Notes: generated by a model not told the origin, from the letters alone. DNA of 9,843 nt from Gemmataceae bacterium (GCA_017853285.1 JAFMJU010000112.1:1-9843); one strand, 5' to 3'. Positions 1-7,606 are shown, counted from the first letter of the stretch. Numbers and translations: made by a program.

Positions 1-1
1 G

Positions 2-1879
2 GGCTTTTTTTTCCCGGTCCTGGTGGTGGCCATGTCCGCCCCACTGGTTCAGGCATGGCTGGCCAGAGCCAGAACCGGCCTGGACCCGACCCCGCTTTAC
101 GCGGCCAGCAACATCGGCAGCCTCGCCGGTTTACTGGCCTATCCACTGGTTTTCGAACCACTTTTCAACCTTCCGCTTCAACGCCAACTTTGGTCTTGGG
201 GCTTGGCCATTTGGGCGCTGGGCATGCTAACGGCAGCCCTCTGGTTTCGACCCCAGGTTACCCCGGCGGTTTCGATAACAACCGAAGACAAAACACCCCT
301 CTCCTCCCACCCTTGGCTCACTTGGCTGCTGGCCTCCGCCTTCCCTTCCATGTTGATGGTGGCCATGACCACCCACCTGGTCACCGACATCGCTGGGGTA
401 CCACTTCTGGGGATCACTCCCCTTGCCCTGTATCTGGTGGCCTTCATTCTCGCATTCGGAGCAACCCCGGTGCGCACCATTGGCTGGCTACCGCGTGCAC
501 AAGCCCTTTCCGCGCTGATCCTCGCGCTCCTGTGGGGTGTGGGAAGCGTGGAGGTTCGAGGCGGCATGGCATTGCCCCTTCTGGTGGCGCATCTCGGCTG
601 CTTCCTGCTGCTCGCCTGGGGCACCCTGGCCAGGCTGGTGGAAACCCGGCCCGAACCACAGGCCCTGCCCTGGTTTTATCTGGCCATCGGCTTGGGCGGG
701 GTTCTCGGCGGCGCCACCGCCGCCCTGCTGGCCCCCATGCTCCTTTGGCGTGCCGGCATTTGGGAATACCCCATCGCCCTGGCGGGCTGTTGCCTGTTTC
801 AAATGGGTGGCCCCAAGGCATGGCTGAAGGGAGACCTCGCCCGGGTGGCCGGCGCGGCCCTGCTAGCCACCGGCCTGGCCACATTGGCATGGGTGCTTCA
901 GTTGGGCCCCGGCGGGCCTCGTTGGGCCCTCATCATCGGTTTCCCCCTGCTGCTGGCGCACTTGGGCTCGTTCCGCCCTGGCCTGCACGCCGCCCTCTTG
1001 GCCAACGCCCTCTTGGTGGGCAGGCTCGCCCCCGACCCCACGGGCAGGCTGCTCTGGCAGGAACGCTCATTTTTTGGACAGGCCAGAGTGGAAATGGCTC
1101 AAGGCCCCCGGCCCGGCGAGCCACTGTTCCGCCTGGTCCATGGCGGCACCATCCACGGTCAGGCCTGCGGCTCATGGCGCGATGGCGCCGGTAAAACCTT
1201 GCCCCTGGGTTATTACCATCCCCGTGGACCGGCCGGCGACCTCTTCTCACTGCCCGCGGGTGCCCTTCCCCGAAAAAAGGTGGCCGCCATCGGTCTGGGT
1301 GTGGGCGCGCTGGCCTATTACGCCCGCCCCGGGGAGGAATGGACCTTCCTCGAAATCGACCCACTGATGGAACGCGTGGCCAAAAGGAAGGAATGGTTCC
1401 CATTCTTGAACCAGTCCGCCGGAAATTGCCAGGTCAGCCTGGGGGATGGCCGCCTGCTGATGGCTGCCCAGCCGGCAGCCAGCTTCGACCTCATCATCCT
1501 CGATGCTTTCAGTTCGGATTCCATCCCCACCCACCTGCTCACCCGCGAGGCGATGGAGGTCTATCAGTCCAGGCTGGCCCCTGGCGGCACCATGCTAGTC
1601 CATATTTCCAACCGCTATCTCGAATTGCTGCCCGTGCTGGCCGGGCTGGGAAAGGCCTACGGGGTTTCTGTCCATTCCTGGTGGGATTCCTCCGCCCCGT
1701 CCACCGGTTCCCCGACTGATTCAGGCTGGATGGCGTCCCACTGGGTCCTGCTGGGTGACAAACCCCGGGGCCTACGGGGCCCATGGACCACCCCCGATCC
1801 GGTCACAAAAACCGTGACCTGGACAGACAGCCACGCCGCCCTGCTACCGTTACTACGGCTGGGCGGCGCGGAGGATTAA
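2..1879 (+). CDS. Fused MFS-type membrane / spermidine-synthase-like protein (5' partial)
   Basis: The frame is open to the left edge from base 2, and family-like sequence precedes the first possible start codon (GTG at 23), so the true start lies outside the window. Numbering from that GTG gives 618 residues. Residues 1-335 form about ten hydrophobic segments, including a YAASNIGSLAGLLAYP stretch typical of the fused family. Family motifs follow: RSFFGQARV (348-356), LVHGGTIHG (371-379) and PLGYYHPRGPAGDLF (394-408). Residues 418-540 form a Rossmann-like spermidine-synthase fold with GLGVGALA (424-431), an acidic EIDP (444-447), GDGR (474-477), LDAFSSDSIPTHLLTREA (493-510) and HISNRYLEL (527-535). 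Canonical SpeE enzymes have GGGDGG at the glycine-rich loop. The acidic residue is absent here, as is usual in fused proteins, so real polyamine synthesis is uncertain. It would act in the cytoplasmic membrane. The stop is TAA, 21 bp from the convergent surface-protein gene. Confidence 0.88.
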   Translation, partial: GFFFPVLVVAMSAPLVQAWLARARTGLDPTPLYAASNIGSLAGLLAYPLVFEPLFNLPLQRQLWSWGLAIWALGMLTAALWFRPQVTPAVSITTEDKTPLSSHPWLTWLLASAFPSMLMVAMTTHLVTDIAGVPLLGITPLALYLVAFILAFGATPVRTIGWLPRAQALSALILALLWGVGSVEVRGGMALPLLVAHLGCFLLLAWGTLARLVETRPEPQALPWFYLAIGLGGVLGGATAALLAPMLLWRAGIWEYPIALAGCCLFQMGGPKAWLKGDLARVAGAALLATGLATLAWVLQLGPGGPRWALIIGFPLLLAHLGSFRPGLHAALLANALLVGRLAPDPTGRLLWQERSFFGQARVEMAQGPRPGEPLFRLVHGGTIHGQACGSWRDGAGKTLPLGYYHPRGPAGDLFSLPAGALPRKKVAAIGLGVGALAYYARPGEEWTFLEIDPLMERVAKRKEWFPFLNQSAGNCQVSLGDGRLLMAAQPAASFDLIILDAFSSDSIPTHLLTREAMEVYQSRLAPGGTMLVHISNRYLELLPVLAGLGKAYGVSVHSWWDSSAPSTGSPTDSGWMASHWVLLGDKPRGLRGPWTTPDPVTKTVTWTDSHAALLPLLRLGGAED

Positions 1880-1894
1880 CCTGGTTTTTGGCGA

Positions 1895-1921
1895 CTGGCC
1901 TTACCGGCGAACGCCGGCCAG
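1895..1921. terminator. Possible stem-loop between convergent genes
   Basis: CCGGCG-AA-CGCCGG (1904-1917) is a perfect inverted repeat, flanked by CTGG (1895-1898) and CCAG (1918-1921), which could extend the stem across a bulge. It lies over the last codons of the minus-strand surface-protein gene and just past the stop of the plus-strand gene. Neither strand has a T tract after it, so it is not a textbook intrinsic terminator. It could be a 3'-end stabilising hairpin or simply a GC-rich coding coincidence. Confidence 0.25.
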
Positions 1922-3979
1922 CAGCATCCGTTTCGACAGGGGAGAGGCAACCGCGGTCTGGATCAGCGCGAAGTCGTACTGAACCCCCTGCTCATTGGTG
2001 GACAAACTCACGGACAAGGCCGAGCTGCTCATGACCATGCCGCCCAGGTTGCCCGTCTTGGCCGAGCTGGCCGTGTAGCCGACTGGCGTGACCTGGGTGA
2101 CGGTGTAGCTGCCCGAGCGAAGCGGGCTGAAGGAGTAGGCCCCTCCGGACCCGGACACGGTGGTTAGGCTCACGATCTGGCCCAGGTCATTGTTGCCAGC
2201 CAGCCGCAGCGTCACCCCCGCCACACCGATCTCGCCCGCGTCGCGGACTCCGTTCTTGTTGGCATCCACATAGACCACGCCCGAAAGGGAGGACTTCAGC
2301 GCCTTGCCGAACAGGTAATTCTCCCCGAACGAACCCGAGGTCAGGGCGATCTGCTGGATCTGCTCGTAAGAGCTGGTCACCACACCTCCGGCGGCACCGG
2401 CACGGGCCGATTGCGCCAGCCAGCTCCCGGAGGTGGCGTTGGTCAGCGAATAGGAACCGGGTTTCAGATCGCCGAAGTCGAACCAGCCGAACTCGTCGGT
2501 AACCACGGACCGGGTCCCAGCGCCGGCCAACTGCACAGTCTGCCCGGCGATGCCCTGTTCATCACCGTCCTGCATTCCGTTGCCGTTCAGGTCGGCGTAC
2601 ACGGTGCCCGAGATGCTGGCATTGGCATACTGGCCAAATTGGTACTCGATGCCGTTGTCGCCGCTCTTCACCCGTATCCCGCTCACGGTCAGGGTTGTCG
2701 CCGTGCCGCCCAGGGTTCCTGCCCTGGTGGCCCCGGCCACATTTTTGTCCACCAGGGTGGATGTCAACTTGTAAGACCCCGGCCGCAAATTCGAGAATTC
2801 AAACAGGCCATCCTGCCCCACCACGATCTGCTGGTTCACCGTGGCGCCGTTGTCGGCGATGCCTGTCAGCGTCACCACAGCGCCCTGGGCGCCGTAGTCG
2901 CTGGCGTTGTAGGTGTTGTCAGCCAGCGCGTCGATGTAGGAGACACCGCGAAGGCTGGAGGCCTTAACCTCCCCAAAATTCACATTGCTGATGCCCCCTG
3001 CCGAAAGGCTGATCCCCACCTTGTCGGAGCCGATGGTGCCGGGGATCACCGTGGAGCCGATCGATTCCATGCCGTCCAGGTATCCTGCCGGCTGGGCGAT
3101 CTCCACCACATCGTAATTGCCCACCTGCAGGTTGCGGGAAGGCAGGTAGGTGTAGATCACCTCCAGGTCCAGCCGCCCCTGGGTCGTGATGGTGCTCATC
3201 AGGTTGGTGTTCGATTCCTGGATCGATGTGCCCCGGGCGGCGGCCCGCAGGTTCACCGAACCGCTGCCCGTCCATGCGGCTAGGCCCGAGACCGTGGAAA
3301 CCGTGGAGTTGGTCACCACCTGGCTGTTTTGCATTCCGGTGTTGTAGCCACTGGTGCCGGCGAAATCTGCGGCGCCATCAAAGGCCGACAAATTGGCGTT
3401 GTATTGGCTGGGTTGGGCCACTCCCTCCAGTGTGCCGCTGGGCCCCAGCACAAACAGCTTGTTGTTCAGCGACACCTTCGCCATCGACGGGTCGGTATCC
3501 AGGTTCTCCACCTTCACCGTGGAGGTGACCTGTCCGTTCACCTTCAGGTCCACCTGGGTCAGGGTGCCCAGGGAGGGGTTGAAGGCGTTCACGGCGGCCT
3601 GCCCGCTCCATGCGCCCTTCAGGTTTTCAAACGACACCCGCTGCGAGGTCGATTTGAGGGCGGTTCCGGCGGATTGGTCCTGCGTGAACTGGTACTGACC
3701 CGAGGAGTCTGTCATGGCGGTCGAAACGGTCACACCCGCGGGGTTGCGCAATTCCATCATCACGCCCGCAAGGCCGGTCTCGCCTGTGTCCCGCAGCCCG
3801 TTCCCGTTCAGGTCGTTGAACACATACCCGCTCACCACCGGCCCCATGGTGGCCGGCACGGCGCGCATTTCCAAAGACTCCAACCCGGGCCGGGCTTTCA
3901 CCACCAACCGGCCCTTGGCGGCCCTGCGGGTGCGAAGGATGGATTGGATCCTGCAAATCAATCGGAAGGGGTTGAACAT
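1901..3979 (-). CDS. SdrD-B-like repeat surface protein with choice-of-anchor-E-like insert
   Basis: Predicted 692-residue modular extracellular protein. The start MFNPF is chosen because AAGGAGG lies 8 nt upstream; an in-frame ATG 12 codons earlier lacks this support. The N-terminus is basic without a clear signal peptide and carries LESLEMRAVPA (33-43), an LExLExRxxP motif recurrent in planctomycete exported proteins. SdrD-B-like domains with D-x-N-x-N-G calcium-type loops occur at about 49-338 (DLNGNGLRD, 56-64), 455-559 (DLNGNGMQDGDE, 463-474) and 563-673 (DANKNGVRDAGE, 572-583). A fourth, at 340-450, has a degenerate loop. The first domain is split: it breaks off after YQFT near 99 and resumes at LQVGNYDVVEIAQPAGYLDG near 284. 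The insert contains FNPSLGTLTQVDL, GSGSVNL and LEVIYTY, resembling the choice-of-anchor-E module. The C-terminus is a short basic tail (SKRMLLAGVRR) with no sortase motif, dockerin or C-terminal membrane helix. A structural or adhesive role at the cell surface is inferred. Confidence 0.87.
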   Translation of the reverse strand: MFNPFRLICRIQSILRTRRAAKGRLVVKARPGLESLEMRAVPATMGPVVSGYVFNDLNGNGLRDTGETGLAGVMMELRNPAGVTVSTAMTDSSGQYQFTQDQSAGTALKSTSQRVSFENLKGAWSGQAAVNAFNPSLGTLTQVDLKVNGQVTSTVKVENLDTDPSMAKVSLNNKLFVLGPSGTLEGVAQPSQYNANLSAFDGAADFAGTSGYNTGMQNSQVVTNSTVSTVSGLAAWTGSGSVNLRAAARGTSIQESNTNLMSTITTQGRLDLEVIYTYLPSRNLQVGNYDVVEIAQPAGYLDGMESIGSTVIPGTIGSDKVGISLSAGGISNVNFGEVKASSLRGVSYIDALADNTYNASDYGAQGAVVTLTGIADNGATVNQQIVVGQDGLFEFSNLRPGSYKLTSTLVDKNVAGATRAGTLGGTATTLTVSGIRVKSGDNGIEYQFGQYANASISGTVYADLNGNGMQDGDEQGIAGQTVQLAGAGTRSVVTDEFGWFDFGDLKPGSYSLTNATSGSWLAQSARAGAAGGVVTSSYEQIQQIALTSGSFGENYLFGKALKSSLSGVVYVDANKNGVRDAGEIGVAGVTLRLAGNNDLGQIVSLTTVSGSGGAYSFSPLRSGSYTVTQVTPVGYTASSAKTGNLGGMVMSSSALSVSLSTNEQGVQYDFALIQTAVASPLSKRMLLAGVRR

Positions 3980-3987
3980 GGTCCCGG

Positions 3988-3994
3988 CCTCCTT
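3988..3994 (-). promoter_or_regulatory. Shine-Dalgarno site deciding the surface-protein start
   Basis: The minus strand reads AAGGAGG, a near-perfect anti-16S match, 8 nt before the ATG at 3979. It separates this start from the upstream in-frame ATG at 4015. Confidence 0.75.
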
Positions 3995-4070
3995 ACCCGG
4001 CGGCGGCCCATCCATGGACCGCCCGGAAAAGTTGGGAAGGATCTTGGTGCGAATCAGGGTGGGTAATGGT

Positions 4071-4088
4071 TGCCGCTTTCAGGCGGCA
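4071..4088 (-). terminator. Stem-loop just after the BBP7 stop
   Basis: TGCCGC-CTGAAA-GCGGCA on the minus strand is a perfect 6-bp GC-rich stem with a 6-nt loop, beginning 5 nt after the BBP7 stop codon. No T tract follows, so it may be a weak or Rho-assisted terminator, or a 3'-stabilising or attenuating hairpin between the BBP7 gene and the surface-protein gene 114 bp downstream. If read through, both genes share an mRNA. Confidence 0.4.
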
Positions 4089-4093
4089 TCCGG

Positions 4094-6022
4094 TCAGTAT
4101 TTGATTTCCAGGCCAAGGGAGATTCCTTGCGCCCAGAAGTCGCTGGTATTGAATTGGCGGAAGGGTGGGCCCGCCGTCACCGTGGAGGGTGGCAACTGCG
4201 CCGGGTTCACATTCGTGTCGATAAGGTCACCCGCGCGAACCACATTGGTCCAGTAGATCAAGTTGTAGCCCAGCATCATTTTCACGCGCGGCGTGAAGTT
4301 GTACCCGATCATGAAGCCCAGCTCAGGCACGAAGGAGGTCTCGCTGAAGTTGAAGGCTCCGATGTTCGATGCCTGGCCCAGCAGGCCGCCAGTATAGTTC
4401 GTCACGCCGCCGCCTGGCCCGGTCACGGTGGTGTTGCCCAGGATGTTGGCATGCACCTGGTTGGTGCCCACCGCCAGCTTCAGGGTGGTGTCAAACGACC
4501 AACGGTTGACATGCAGCCCCAATATGCCGCCGATCTGGCCACCGTAGAAGTTGTTCTGGGCCGAGAACTGGTCCAGCACGGTGATCCCCGAACCGGAGGT
4601 CCCGGCGGGGAACCGGTTCGCCTGGTCGGAGTACAGGTAAAGATTCTCCTCCAGGCTCAGCCGATCCCGCAGGCTCAGGTATTTGAAGCCCGTCACCATG
4701 TCGAAGGTCCAGTACTGGCCGCGGATCAGCCCGTACCGCAGGTTCAGGTCGCCGCCGTAGAACTGGGTGATTTCCTGGATCTTGAAGCTGCCACCCACCA
4801 GGCCCGGAGCCGCCACCAGTTGGGCGGCCTCGCTGCCGTCCGCCGCGTTGATGAACGGACGGCCCAGGGCCGGGGCGTTGTAGGACTGGAAGATATCGGT
4901 GCTGGTGTTCTGCTCCACCCCGAAAAGGCTGGTGTCGAAACCGATCCCCTGGTCGGCGGTGAACCACATGCCCAATTGGCCACGGGCGCCGGACAGCACA
5001 TCATTGTTCACGGTGGAGGGGCTGATCACCGTCGGGCTGACAAAACTGTTCGTGGAGGGATCCCACGGGCCCTGGATCGCCAAGCTGGGCAGGCTGTCCC
5101 CTTGCAGGCCCCAGGCGATGTACTCCAGGCTGCCGAAGAAGCGGTTGCGGTAGAGGTTGTGCTTCTCGTCACCGAAGCAATCGGGACCGCAGACCTCGCC
5201 TCCGATCAGCTTCGCCTTGGTGCGGTTCCACCACGACGCGGAGGGATCACCGCCGGAGATCACCTGGCCATTCTCATCGATCACCGTCCCGGCCGGCAGC
5301 GACGAGATGTTGCCCGGCACCGTCATCCCGCCTGAAAGGGGGGACGAGTTCACCGGCCCGTCGATGATGGTCGGCCCTGTCACCACCTCGCCCGGCTGGA
5401 TGGGCCTGGGTTGCCCGGAATTACGCGTGCCGGTGCTGAACATGCCCCCGGTGGTGGTGCCGCTGTTGAACAACCGCATGCCGGTCTTCGGCTGTTCGAT
5501 CACCGTGGTCCTCGGCGTTGCCGGGTCGATGATCTCGTTGGGAAGGGGTTGGCGGGTCACGGCAGGCGGGCTGACTCCAGGTTGGCTGGCGCTCCCCATC
5601 GGATAGAGCGGCCTCGGCATCGGGGCCGTGCCCATCGGCGTGGTGGCCATGGGGACCGAACCAGTCATCGGTGGTTCCATGCCCATGGGCTTGCTGGTGG
5701 CCAGCGGCTTCGACTGGTCTTGCCCGAACCAGTTCAAAAGACCGGAGGCGGGCGTGATGGCCGGGTCGATCTTCAGCACCGCGGGAGTCTTCGGGGCCGG
5801 CTCATCGTTGATCACCTGGGGCTCGCCCAGGCTCACGATCGGGGTGCCGAGCCGGGCGATGGGCGCCTTGTTGGCCACAACAATGTGGGTGGAGGGCGGG
5901 GTCACCACGGGCACAGCCCCGGTGCGCGCCACCGGCAGAACAGGTTCAGCCGCCTGGGCCATGGGAATCACGGCAAGGCTGAATGTCCACCCGGCCAAAA
6001 CACGCTTCCATGCGCGGTTCAT
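4094..6022 (-). CDS. BBP7-family outer membrane beta-barrel protein
   Basis: Predicted 642-residue exported protein of the planctomycete BBP7 (beta-barrel porin 7) type, expected in the outer membrane. The start MNRAWK is chosen because it opens a standard signal peptide: a basic n-region (K6, R7), a hydrophobic core and AQA before AEP, with cleavage near residue 24. GGAG lies 8 nt upstream. The frame stays open further upstream to 6457, but that stretch has no recognisable protein character. Residues 25-270 are Pro/Gly/Thr-rich and probably unstructured, with a Met-Pro-rich stretch at 112-143. CGPDC (278-282) precedes the barrel. The barrel, about 293-642, opens with RFFGSLEYIAWGLQGDSLPSL, shows alternating aromatic strands (FYGGDLNLRYG, FYGGQIGGILGLHV, ELGFMIGYNFTP), and ends in FNTSDFWAQGISLGLEIKY. 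The terminal aromatic residue is typical of outer-membrane barrels. Pore activity is not shown by sequence. The surface-protein gene follows on the same strand after 114 bp. Confidence 0.9.
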   Translation of the reverse strand: MNRAWKRVLAGWTFSLAVIPMAQAAEPVLPVARTGAVPVVTPPSTHIVVANKAPIARLGTPIVSLGEPQVINDEPAPKTPAVLKIDPAITPASGLLNWFGQDQSKPLATSKPMGMEPPMTGSVPMATTPMGTAPMPRPLYPMGSASQPGVSPPAVTRQPLPNEIIDPATPRTTVIEQPKTGMRLFNSGTTTGGMFSTGTRNSGQPRPIQPGEVVTGPTIIDGPVNSSPLSGGMTVPGNISSLPAGTVIDENGQVISGGDPSASWWNRTKAKLIGGEVCGPDCFGDEKHNLYRNRFFGSLEYIAWGLQGDSLPSLAIQGPWDPSTNSFVSPTVISPSTVNNDVLSGARGQLGMWFTADQGIGFDTSLFGVEQNTSTDIFQSYNAPALGRPFINAADGSEAAQLVAAPGLVGGSFKIQEITQFYGGDLNLRYGLIRGQYWTFDMVTGFKYLSLRDRLSLEENLYLYSDQANRFPAGTSGSGITVLDQFSAQNNFYGGQIGGILGLHVNRWSFDTTLKLAVGTNQVHANILGNTTVTGPGGGVTNYTGGLLGQASNIGAFNFSETSFVPELGFMIGYNFTPRVKMMLGYNLIYWTNVVRAGDLIDTNVNPAQLPPSTVTAGPPFRQFNTSDFWAQGISLGLEIKY

Positions 6023-6337
6023 CCGTTGCTCTCCATCCGTGGGTCGGGGTGCCAATCGTGTTGCTTGCTCATCCTGGGCCGGGCCTCTTGCCCCAGCCGG
6101 GTCCATCGACGCGCGAACGCCAACGAACTCATCCCCTTCCATAGGAATCGACTGATGGCATCCACGCCAACCATGGTGACAAGCGACCGGATGCCCGTTT
6201 CCCCTCCCCGGCCAGCTTGAATCCGTCAAAACAGGCACCCACGGTTGAACCGGACTTTTTTCGCTAAATTGACATTCAATCCTGTGCGAAACCGATTTTT
6301 CGCTCAAGTATCGTGAAGGGCACCTTGGAACCCCGCC
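6023..6337. other. Divergent intergenic region between BBP7 and propeller genes
   Basis: This 315-bp spacer lies between two divergent genes. The half nearest BBP7 is GC-rich with no clear signal apart from GGAG (plus-strand CTCC, 6031-6034). The stretch 6240-6315 is clearly AT-richer than its surroundings and is where promoters would be expected. It holds TTGACA at 6269 and a TTTTTCGCT motif repeated at 6257 and 6296. No RNA gene or small coding frame could be supported. Confidence 0.6.
6269..6274 (+). promoter_or_regulatory. Possible -35 element (TTGACA) of the propeller gene
   Basis: An exact TTGACA sits 64 bp before the ATG at 6338 in the AT-rich part of the spacer. At 16-18 bp downstream there is only a poor -10 candidate (around CCGATT, 6292-6297). 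Promoter function is therefore a weak inference. Confidence 0.28.
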
Positions 6338-7576
6338 ATGACACCCGCCTGCTCCCTCATTCTCGGCCTCCTCACCACGGTCCTGCCGGGCGCCGACTGG
6401 CCGGAATTCCGCGGGGCCGGGGCTAACGGTATCGCCCAGGGCCGTTTTCCCGGCCAAGATGGCTCATTCCCCCCTCCGGACTGGACTGTCCCGGTTCCTG
6501 GGCAGGGGTGGTCCTCCCCGGTGGTGCGGGACGGACTTCTGGTTCTCACCGCCGCGGTGCCGGATGGCGAATCGGCAAAACTATGGAGCTTCGTGGTCCT
6601 GGGCCTCGACGCCGCCAACGGTAAACCTCGTTTCCGCGTGACCGTGTTCGAGCGCCCGGCAGATTCGCTGCCAAAGATTCACAGCAAAAATAGCCACGCC
6701 AGCCCCACACCGGTACTCACCAACCGGGGAATCGTGGTTCATTTCGGCCATGTGGGCACCGCCCTGGTCGATTTCCAGGGCAAGGTGCTCTGGCGCACCG
6801 AGGGGTTGTATTCCAAGCCGGTCCATGGCGGCGGCGCCAGCCCGGTGGTGGTGGGGGGCAAGGTGTTGATCCCCTGCGACGGACTCGACCTGCAAGCCCT
6901 GGTCGCCCTCGACCTCGAAACAGGCAAGGAATCCTGGCGGCTCGACCGAAAGGCCGGTGCGTCCAAGACCTTCTCGTTCGCCACCCCCTGCCCGAACGGG
7001 AAAAACAACGGCCTGGTCCTGTCCGCCGCCAGCGACATCCTCCAGCAGGTGGACGCCTCCACCGGCAAGGAGATCTGGCGATTTCCCTACACAGGGTACT
7101 CGGTGGTGCCCCGTCCCTTTCAGGTCACGGAAGATTTGGTCGTCCTCAGCACCGGATACGACAAACCCAAACTGCTCTGCGTGCGTTTGGGCGAACTGAA
7201 ACCCGGGCAGGAGCGTCTTGCCTGGTCGATTGAGAAAAACGCGCCCCTCACCCCCACCCCGCTGATGGTGGACGGCAGGCTGCTGGTGCTCGCCGACAAC
7301 GGCGTGCTGTCGGCCTTGGAACCCGAAACCGGCAAGCAGCTCTGGCAGGAAAGGCTGCAGGGAGCCTACTCGGCTTCTCCAATCCTGGCCGGCAAGCAGG
7401 TCCTCACGGTTAGCGAGACCGGAAAAATGACCATTTTCACCGCGGCGGACAAGTTCAGCCGGGTGGCCTCGTTCGAACTCAAGGAACGGTCGCTGGCCTC
7501 ACCGGCCCTGGCCGGCGGTTGGTTGTACATTCGCGGGGAAAAAGGGCTCAGCGCCTGGAAAATGCGGGCCGACTGA
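6338..7576 (+). CDS. Exported PQQ-like beta-propeller repeat protein
   Basis: Predicted 412-residue protein. An in-frame TGA at 6314 and the absence of other start codons make ATG 6338 the only upstream choice; the Shine-Dalgarno match is weak (GGAA, 7 nt before). Residues 1-19 are hydrophobic and probably a signal peptide ending at GA before DWPEFRG, but the n-region lacks a basic residue, which is unusual. ADWPEFRGAGANG (19-31) is the entry motif common to planctomycete PQQ-like proteins. Propeller blades with the LDxxTGKxxW signature are seen at 143-153 (degenerate), 190-201 (ALDLETGKESWR), 237-248 (QVDASTGKEIWR) and 326-337 (ALEPETGKQLWQ), with weaker ones near 88-103 and 366-380. The whole protein is propeller, with no c-type haem motif (CxxCH), so it is more like a BamB/PQQ_2 scaffold than a quinoprotein dehydrogenase. 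The ligand or partner is unknown; a periplasmic location is inferred. Confidence 0.85.
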   Translation: MTPACSLILGLLTTVLPGADWPEFRGAGANGIAQGRFPGQDGSFPPPDWTVPVPGQGWSSPVVRDGLLVLTAAVPDGESAKLWSFVVLGLDAANGKPRFRVTVFERPADSLPKIHSKNSHASPTPVLTNRGIVVHFGHVGTALVDFQGKVLWRTEGLYSKPVHGGGASPVVVGGKVLIPCDGLDLQALVALDLETGKESWRLDRKAGASKTFSFATPCPNGKNNGLVLSAASDILQQVDASTGKEIWRFPYTGYSVVPRPFQVTEDLVVLSTGYDKPKLLCVRLGELKPGQERLAWSIEKNAPLTPTPLMVDGRLLVLADNGVLSALEPETGKQLWQERLQGAYSASPILAGKQVLTVSETGKMTIFTAADKFSRVASFELKERSLASPALAGGWLYIRGEKGLSAWKMRAD

Positions 7577-7589
7577 TGGTCCGGGGCCC

Positions 7590-7606
7590 GGCTGGGCCAA
7601 CCAGCC
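7590..7606. terminator. Hairpin between convergent stop codons
   Basis: GGCTGG-GCCAA-CCAGCC is a perfect 6-bp stem with a 5-nt loop. It lies wholly in the 30-bp gap between the propeller stop (7576) and the HEAT/TPR stop (7607). An alternative stem, GGCCC-GGCT-GGGCC (7585-7598), overlaps it. The position suggests a bidirectional termination or 3'-end hairpin, but no T tract follows on either strand. Confidence 0.4.

Noticed and set aside
2411..4066. Plus-strand open frames opposite the SdrD-B surface-protein gene
   Set aside because: They mirror a gene with clear repeated domains, and their translations are low-complexity without recognisable motifs.
4070..5335. Long plus-strand open frame (about 420 codons) opposite the BBP7 gene
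   Set aside because: It lies antisense to a well-recognised outer-membrane protein. Its His/Gln/Arg-rich translation shows no family motif and is typical of GC-rich codon-phase shadows.
4085..6195. 11-bp inverted repeat (GGCATCCGGTC at 4085, GACCGGATGCC at 6185) around the BBP7 gene
   Set aside because: Several 11-bp matches are expected by chance in about 10 kb. No transposase, target duplication or composition change supports a mobile unit.
6023..6457. N-terminal extension of the BBP7 frame by 145 codons
   Set aside because: The extension has no domain character and would bury the signal peptide that starts at MNRAWK; a ribosome site supports the 6022 start.
6338..7576. Quinoprotein dehydrogenase activity for the propeller protein
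   Set aside because: There is no haem-binding motif and no recognisable dehydrogenase active-site arrangement; only PQQ-like blade repeats are visible.
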